Assembly: GCF_000379105.1 (NCBI RefSeq)
Contig: NZ_KB900609.1
Location: 5,034,438 to 5,098,437, forward strand
DNA length: 64,000 bases
Direction of reading: 5' to 3'
Origin: Methylobacterium sp. WSM2598
Lineage (GTDB): Bacteria > Pseudomonadota > Alphaproteobacteria > Rhizobiales > Beijerinckiaceae
Below, piece after piece: positions 59,927-64,000 of the stretch. The translations under genes and the position numbers were made by a program. The notes below the pieces were generated by a model that was given only the letters and a program-made list of their open reading frames with translations, was not told where the DNA came from and searched no databases. The number at the start of each line of letters is the position of its first letter. Position 1 is the stretch's first letter.

Positions 59927-61027
59927 TCAGCCGCTCCGCTTCAACCCGGTGCGGCCCTCCGGCCGGGCCGTCAGGACCATCATCATCTCACCGACGTTCT
60001 CGGGCGTGATCAGCCCGACGAGGCGGCCGAGGGCGTCCGTCACGCCCACCGCCGGCACGCCGCTCTCCTGCATCAGCCGCAGCGCGTCCTCCAGGGGCTG
60101 GCGGTCGCGCACGCTCGGGATGTCGGACCGCATCACCTCCAGCACCGGGGCGTCGGGGCCGCGGTCGCGCAGGGCCCGGATCATGTCGTCGCGGGTGAGC
60201 ACGCCCCGCAGCCGCCCCGCCCCGTCCACGACCGGGAACTCGTGCTGGGTCGTGGCGATCAGTTCCTGCACGGCATCCTCGACGCGGGAGGAGGGCCCCA
60301 GGCTCTCGTAGCGGGTGATCATCGCGTCGCCCGCGAGCAGCCCGCGGGAGACCTGCCGCATCTGCACCGCGTGCGCCTCCGAGGCGGCGCCGAGATAGAC
60401 GAAGAGCGCGATGAAGAGCAGGAGCGGGTTGCCCCCGACGAGCCCGAGCAGGCCGAGCGCGAAGGCCACCGCCTGCCCCACCCCCGAGGCGATCTGCGTG
60501 CCGCGGGCGTAGCCGAGCCGGGCGGCCAGGATCGCCCGCAGCACCCGCCCGCCATCCATCGGGAAGGCCGGGATCAGGTTGAACCCGACCAGGAACAGGT
60601 TGACCCAGAGCAGCCGCTCGAAGAGCGAGATGCCCGGATTCTCCACCTCCGCCCGCGGCGCCACCGCCCCGAGGACCAGGAACAGCAGGCCCGCGATGAC
60701 GACGTTCACGGCCGGGCCCGCGAGGGCGATGACGAGCTCCTGGCGCGGGTCCTCCGGGATGCGCTCCAGCCGCGCCACCCCGCCGATCGGCAGCAGCGTG
60801 ATGTCGGGCGTCTGCACCCCGTAGCGGCGCGCCGCCAGGACGTGGCCGAACTCGTGCAGGAGCACGCAGAGGAACAGGAGCACGATGTAGAGCACGCTCT
60901 GCAGCGCCGCCCCCTGGCCGCCCTTGGCGAAGCCCGCGGCGCCGATCCAGAGCAGGAAGAGCAGGAAGGTGACGTGGACCCGGATCACCGTGCCCATCAC
61001 CGTCCCGAGCGGCAGCGACCAACCCAT
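59927..61027 (-). CDS. Site-2 protease (M50) with tandem CBS domains
   Basis: A 366-residue membrane metallopeptidase. The zinc site HEFGHVLAARR and the second motif LIPAFPMDGGRVLRA are both present within five to six membrane helices. It is followed by two CBS modules (AGDAMITRYESLGPSSRVED, EFPVVDGAGRLRGVLTRDDM, SVRDRQPLEDALRLMQESGV). Such proteases cut membrane-embedded segments of regulators, and the CBS pair probably senses an adenine nucleotide. The gene is convergent with the OmpA-type gene and stands alone. Its substrate is unknown. Confidence 0.9.
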   Translation of the reverse strand: MGWSLPLGTVMGTVIRVHVTFLLFLLWIGAAGFAKGGQGAALQSVLYIVLLFLCVLLHEFGHVLAARRYGVQTPDITLLPIGGVARLERIPEDPRQELVIALAGPAVNVVIAGLLFLVLGAVAPRAEVENPGISLFERLLWVNLFLVGFNLIPAFPMDGGRVLRAILAARLGYARGTQIASGVGQAVAFALGLLGLVGGNPLLLFIALFVYLGAASEAHAVQMRQVSRGLLAGDAMITRYESLGPSSRVEDAVQELIATTQHEFPVVDGAGRLRGVLTRDDMIRALRDRGPDAPVLEVMRSDIPSVRDRQPLEDALRLMQESGVPAVGVTDALGRLVGLITPENVGEMMMVLTARPEGRTGLKRSG

Positions 61028-61123
61028 GAACGTCTCCCTGTCTCGCCCGACCGCGCGGGTGCGCCCCAGGGCCGCCCGTCTGGCGGCCTGGAGGCCGCTG
61101 GTCGGCAGCCTGAAAGCCGCTCG

Positions 61124-61948
61124 TCAGGCGGCCGGGGTCTCTCCGGACACGGCCGCCTCGGCCTTGAGGCGGCGCCGGTACTGGTTGGCGCCGATCGGGA
61201 TGGCGCACAGATAGGCGATGCTCATGCTCGCCAGCGTCTCGAACGGGAAGCTGATGAACAGCCCGAACGCCGCCACCGTCACGACGAAGATCGGCAGCAC
61301 GTACTCGCGCGGGACCCGCTTGCCGATGGTCTTGCCCGCGTAGGTCGGCACGGTCGAGATCACCAGGATCGCCAGGACCAGGACGTAGGCGAGGACCGCC
61401 GGGGCGAGCCGCGGCCCGAACGAGAGACCGAGGAAGTGGAGGTAGAGCGGCAGCAGCGCCGTCAGCGCGCCGGCCGGCGCCGGCATGCCGACGAAGTAGT
61501 CCTTCTTCCATTCCGGGCGGCTCGGGTCGTCCAGCATCACGTTGAAGCGGGCGAGCCGCAGCGCCATCGCGATGGCGAAGATCAGGGCCACGATCCAGCC
61601 GAGCGACTTCAGGTGGTGGAGGGTGAAGCCGTAGAGGATCAGCGCCGGGGCGCAGCCGAAATTCACGAAATCGGCGAGCGAGTCGAGCTCCGCCCCGAAG
61701 CGCGAGGTCCCCTTCAGGAGCCGCGCCACCCGCCCGTCGATGCCGTCGAGCACCGCCGCCACCACGATGGCGATGACGGCCGGCTCGAACCGGCCCTCGA
61801 AGGCGAGGCGCACGGCGGTGAGCCCGAGGCAGACCGCCATCAGGGTGATCATGTTGGGGATGATCATCCGCACCGGGATCGGCTTGAAGCGCCGCGGCCG
61901 GGGCTCGTTGGTGTCGGGGGCGAAGGGCGGGAAGAGATTGTCGTCCAT
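61124..61948 (-). CDS. pssA: CDP-diacylglycerol-serine O-phosphatidyltransferase
   Basis: A 274-residue membrane enzyme that makes phosphatidylserine from CDP-diacylglycerol and serine. The CDP-alcohol phosphotransferase signature is complete (DGRVARLLKGTSRFGAELDS then LADF; DGxxARx8Gx3Dx3D), with eight or so membrane helices. It is encoded directly downstream of psd, which decarboxylates its product, so the two form the phosphatidylethanolamine route. Confidence 0.95.
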   Translation of the reverse strand: MDDNLFPPFAPDTNEPRPRRFKPIPVRMIIPNMITLMAVCLGLTAVRLAFEGRFEPAVIAIVVAAVLDGIDGRVARLLKGTSRFGAELDSLADFVNFGCAPALILYGFTLHHLKSLGWIVALIFAIAMALRLARFNVMLDDPSRPEWKKDYFVGMPAPAGALTALLPLYLHFLGLSFGPRLAPAVLAYVLVLAILVISTVPTYAGKTIGKRVPREYVLPIFVVTVAAFGLFISFPFETLASMSIAYLCAIPIGANQYRRRLKAEAAVSGETPAA

Positions 61949-62099
61949 GCGGCCTCCGAAGGCGCCTCGTACCGACGGTCAGGTCCGGCGAGCGCCGGCG
62001 CCGTTGCCGAATTGTCCAGCACGCCTCGGGGCGTGGACAAGCGCCGGGCGCGCGAGGCTCCCGGCATCCCGGCGGCGGGTTGCCCGCCGCCCGGGCGGG

Positions 62100-62813
62100 T
62101 CAGACCCGCCGGAACTGGCGGACCGGGCCGCCGGGGCGCAGGTCGGCGAGCACCGTCTCGCCCGCCACCGCCTTCTGGCCGAGTCCCACCAGCACCCGCG
62201 ATCCCGCCGGCAGGTAGACGTCCACCCGCGAGCCGAAGCGGATCAGCCCGAAGCGGTCGCCCACCACCAGGTTGTCGCCGGGCTTGACCCAGTCGACGAT
62301 GCGCCGCGCCACCAAGCCGGCGATCTGCACCACGCCGATGCGCAGGGCGTCCGGCCCGCTGCCGGTCTCGATCACCAGCCCGTTGCGCTCGTTGTCCTCG
62401 CTCGCCTTGTCGAGCTCGGCGTTGAGGAAGAGGCCCGGCGTGTAGTGGATCTGGTCGATGCGCCCCGAGACCGGCACCCGGTTCACGTGGCAGTCGAACA
62501 CGTTCATGAAGACCGAGATGCGCAGCATCGGCTCGGAGGGCAGGTCGAGCTCGGAGGGCGGCACCACGGTCGAGATCAGGTTCACGCACCCGTCCGCGGG
62601 CGAGACCACGAGGCCCTCGCCCACCGGCACGACGCGCTCGGGGTCGCGGAAGAAGTAGCAGACCCAGAGCGTGAGCAGGAAGAAGATCCAGCCCAGCGCC
62701 TGCACGAAGGAGCCGGCGAGCACCGTCAGCACGATGCCGATCGCGATGAAGAGGTAGCCCTCCTTGTGGATCGGCACGAGGACGCGGCGGATCGTCTCGA
62801 AGAGGTCGGTCAT
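62100..62813 (-). CDS. psd: Phosphatidylserine decarboxylase
   Basis: A 237-residue proenzyme of the short alphaproteobacterial type. Two N-terminal membrane helices (EGYLFIAIGIVLTVLAGSFV, WIFFLLTLWVCYFF) precede FRDPERVVP, SPADGCVNLI and VFDCHVNRVPVSG. The self-cleavage site is RFGSRVD, where the Gly-Ser bond breaks to give the pyruvoyl group. It yields phosphatidylethanolamine. It lies upstream of pssA on the same strand, with 151 bases between. Confidence 0.95.
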   Translation of the reverse strand: MTDLFETIRRVLVPIHKEGYLFIAIGIVLTVLAGSFVQALGWIFFLLTLWVCYFFRDPERVVPVGEGLVVSPADGCVNLISTVVPPSELDLPSEPMLRISVFMNVFDCHVNRVPVSGRIDQIHYTPGLFLNAELDKASEDNERNGLVIETGSGPDALRIGVVQIAGLVARRIVDWVKPGDNLVVGDRFGLIRFGSRVDVYLPAGSRVLVGLGQKAVAGETVLADLRPGGPVRQFRRV

Positions 62814-62905
62814 CAGCCTTCAGGCACTCCGGCAGGCGCGCGGGCAGCGCCGTTCGCGTCCGCGGATGGCAGGCGCACGTCCTCCCGTCAATCGCCCGCG
62901 CGGCC

Positions 62906-64000
62906 TCACCCGCCCGGGCGGGCGCGCAGCGCCCCGAGGAGGTCGGCGTGGTCGTCCGTCCAGGGCCGGCGGCCGGGATCGGCCGGCACGCGCCGCCACC
63001 CGGGGCCGCCGGCCTCCGGGGGGCCGGGCCAGGGATTGCCGGCCCAGGTGCCACGGGGCGAGGCGTCGCGGAGCAGGGCGTCGCCTTGCAAGGTGTCGCT
63101 TGGCACGGTGTCGCGGAGCAAGGCGCCGCCGGGCCGGGCGCGACCGCCCCATGGGCCGAGATGGGCCGGATCGCGCACCAGCGCGAGCAGCGTCGGGGCC
63201 GCGCCGGGCGCGCCGAGCGCCCAGGCGCTCAGCCCGAACTCGGCCCCGATCCCGGCCAGGACCGCGCCGGGATCGAGGTGCGGGTGGGCGAGGTGGATCA
63301 GCAGCACGCCGGTCCGGTCGAGTTTCGAGACGGCGAGGCGCAGGGCCTCGCGGGTCAGGAGATGGATCGGGAACGGGCCGGAGGCGGCGGTGTCGATCAG
63401 GATCAGGCCGAGATCCGCGGGCCGGTCGGCGAGGCTCAGGCGCGGATCCCCGACGACGACCGGCATGGTCGGCGCGCAGGCGGCCAGGAACCGGAACCGG
63501 GCCGGGTCGCGGGCGATGCGCAGGAGCACCGGATCGCTCTCCAGGAAGGTCCAGGCCTCCCGGGGACGCGCCGCGCAGGCGAGGCTGCCGGCGCCGAGGC
63601 CCACCACCACCACGTCGCCGAGATCGCCGCCCCGGGCGGCGCGGATCCCCCGGATCGCGGCCCCGACCGGCCCGTCGGGCGCGTAGGCGAGGAGCGGCGC
63701 CGGCTCGCCGGTCGCGGGCGTGCCGTCCTCCCGGCGCAGCCGCATCGCGCCCTGCGGGCGGGATTCGTGCCAGAGCAGCCGGGTGCCGCCGTCCGGGCTC
63801 GCGGCGATGCGGTGGATGCCGGAGAAGGAGCGCAGGCTCTCCCCCGCGGCCCCGGGCGGGGCGGGCGCCGGGCCCGCCAGCGCGAGGAGCGCCCCGATCC
63901 CGGAGAGGGCCGCGAGGCGCGGGCTCGCCCAGGACAGGGCGAGGAGCCCGCACAGGCCGAGGCCGATGAGCAGGCGCGGCGCGGCGAGGCCGAGCAGGGC
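62906..64000 (-). CDS. Spermidine-synthase-like membrane protein (C-terminal part)
   Basis: Partial gene running in from the right edge; 364 codons plus the stop are visible. The first part is hydrophobic (LLIGLGLCGLLALSWASPRL, LSGIGALLALAGPAPA), the end of a membrane domain. It is followed by a spermidine-synthase-like methyltransferase fold (DVVVVGLGAGSLACAARPRE, DLGLILIDTAASGPFPIHLL, VLLIHLAHPHLDPGAVLA). The family couples polytopic membrane segments to an aminopropyl-transferase-like domain of unsettled function. A short repetitive tail (GGALLRDTV, GDALLRDAS) lies near the C-terminus. Confidence 0.75.
   Translation of the reverse strand, partial: ALLGLAAPRLLIGLGLCGLLALSWASPRLAALSGIGALLALAGPAPAPPGAAGESLRSFSGIHRIAASPDGGTRLLWHESRPQGAMRLRREDGTPATGEPAPLLAYAPDGPVGAAIRGIRAARGGDLGDVVVVGLGAGSLACAARPREAWTFLESDPVLLRIARDPARFRFLAACAPTMPVVVGDPRLSLADRPADLGLILIDTAASGPFPIHLLTREALRLAVSKLDRTGVLLIHLAHPHLDPGAVLAGIGAEFGLSAWALGAPGAAPTLLALVRDPAHLGPWGGRARPGGALLRDTVPSDTLQGDALLRDASPRGTWAGNPWPGPPEAGGPGWRRVPADPGRRPWTDDHADLLGALRARPGG

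Noticed and set aside
60242..62287. A 681-codon plus-strand frame opposite the site-2 protease, pssA and psd
   Set aside because: The opposite strand encodes well-conserved enzymes; the plus-strand product is His/Arg/Glu/Gln-rich low complexity with no domain.

Overview
The window is high-GC DNA from an alphaproteobacterium, most likely Methylobacterium in the broad sense. Evidence: a Rhizobiales-type porin, a CcrM-type GANTC methyltransferase, EcfG-type general-stress genes and promoters, MucR, small CsbD/DUF3618 proteins, and a dispersed repeat encoding the peptide MADIGDGEAINRM that I associate with Methylobacterium genomes. No rRNA, tRNA or CRISPR was found.

Layout. 1-5 kb is an accessory patch: one IS256-type element interrupted by another, an AT-rich PAP2 phosphatase gene, and decayed gene fragments. 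4.7-9.6 kb carries a 3-hydroxybutyrate oligomer hydrolase, a MerR-type metal regulator with its operator but no obvious target gene, and an EcfG sigma factor with a NepR-like anti-sigma segment fused at its N-terminus. 9.9-18 kb has a chemoreceptor gene with two in-frame TAG codons, a histidine phosphatase/NAD(P)HX dehydratase pair, an internally deleted hydrolase running in frame into a YciF-type ferritin-like gene, and a DUF3618-catalase fusion. 19.1-22.3 kb holds the most unusual locus: a 973-residue protein combining a lysozyme-like domain, an NlpC/P60 cysteine-peptidase domain and a subtilisin-type serine-peptidase domain, followed by a small protein resembling an I9 propeptide/inhibitor. 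23-31 kb holds a PcaK-like transporter, several tiny membrane or secreted proteins, a broken IS30 element, a MucR-like regulator and a Crp/Fnr regulator. 31.4-33.8 kb is a CHASE2-adenylate cyclase/FecR-like pair. 34-44 kb is a mixture of envelope and stress genes plus ccrM, rlpA and a PHA-granule protein. 44-64 kb is mostly core genome: ABC-F ATPase, porin, TPR-glycosyltransferase, two OmpA-type proteins, Slt-like lytic transglycosylase, dapA, smpB, a site-2 protease, pssA, psd and a partial spermidine-synthase-like gene.

Three threads link the genes. (1) General stress response: the NepR-EcfG fusion, GGAAC-N16/17-CGTT promoters that face outward between csbD and a glycine-zipper gene, YciF, DUF3618 proteins and a catalase-like protein. 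(2) Envelope and peptidoglycan: porin, Slt, RlpA, OmpA proteins, pssA-psd and the lysozyme/NlpC/subtilase protein. (3) Dispersed repeats: two palindromic families recur between genes, and their terminal TGA or TAG repeatedly serves as the stop codon of the neighbouring gene.
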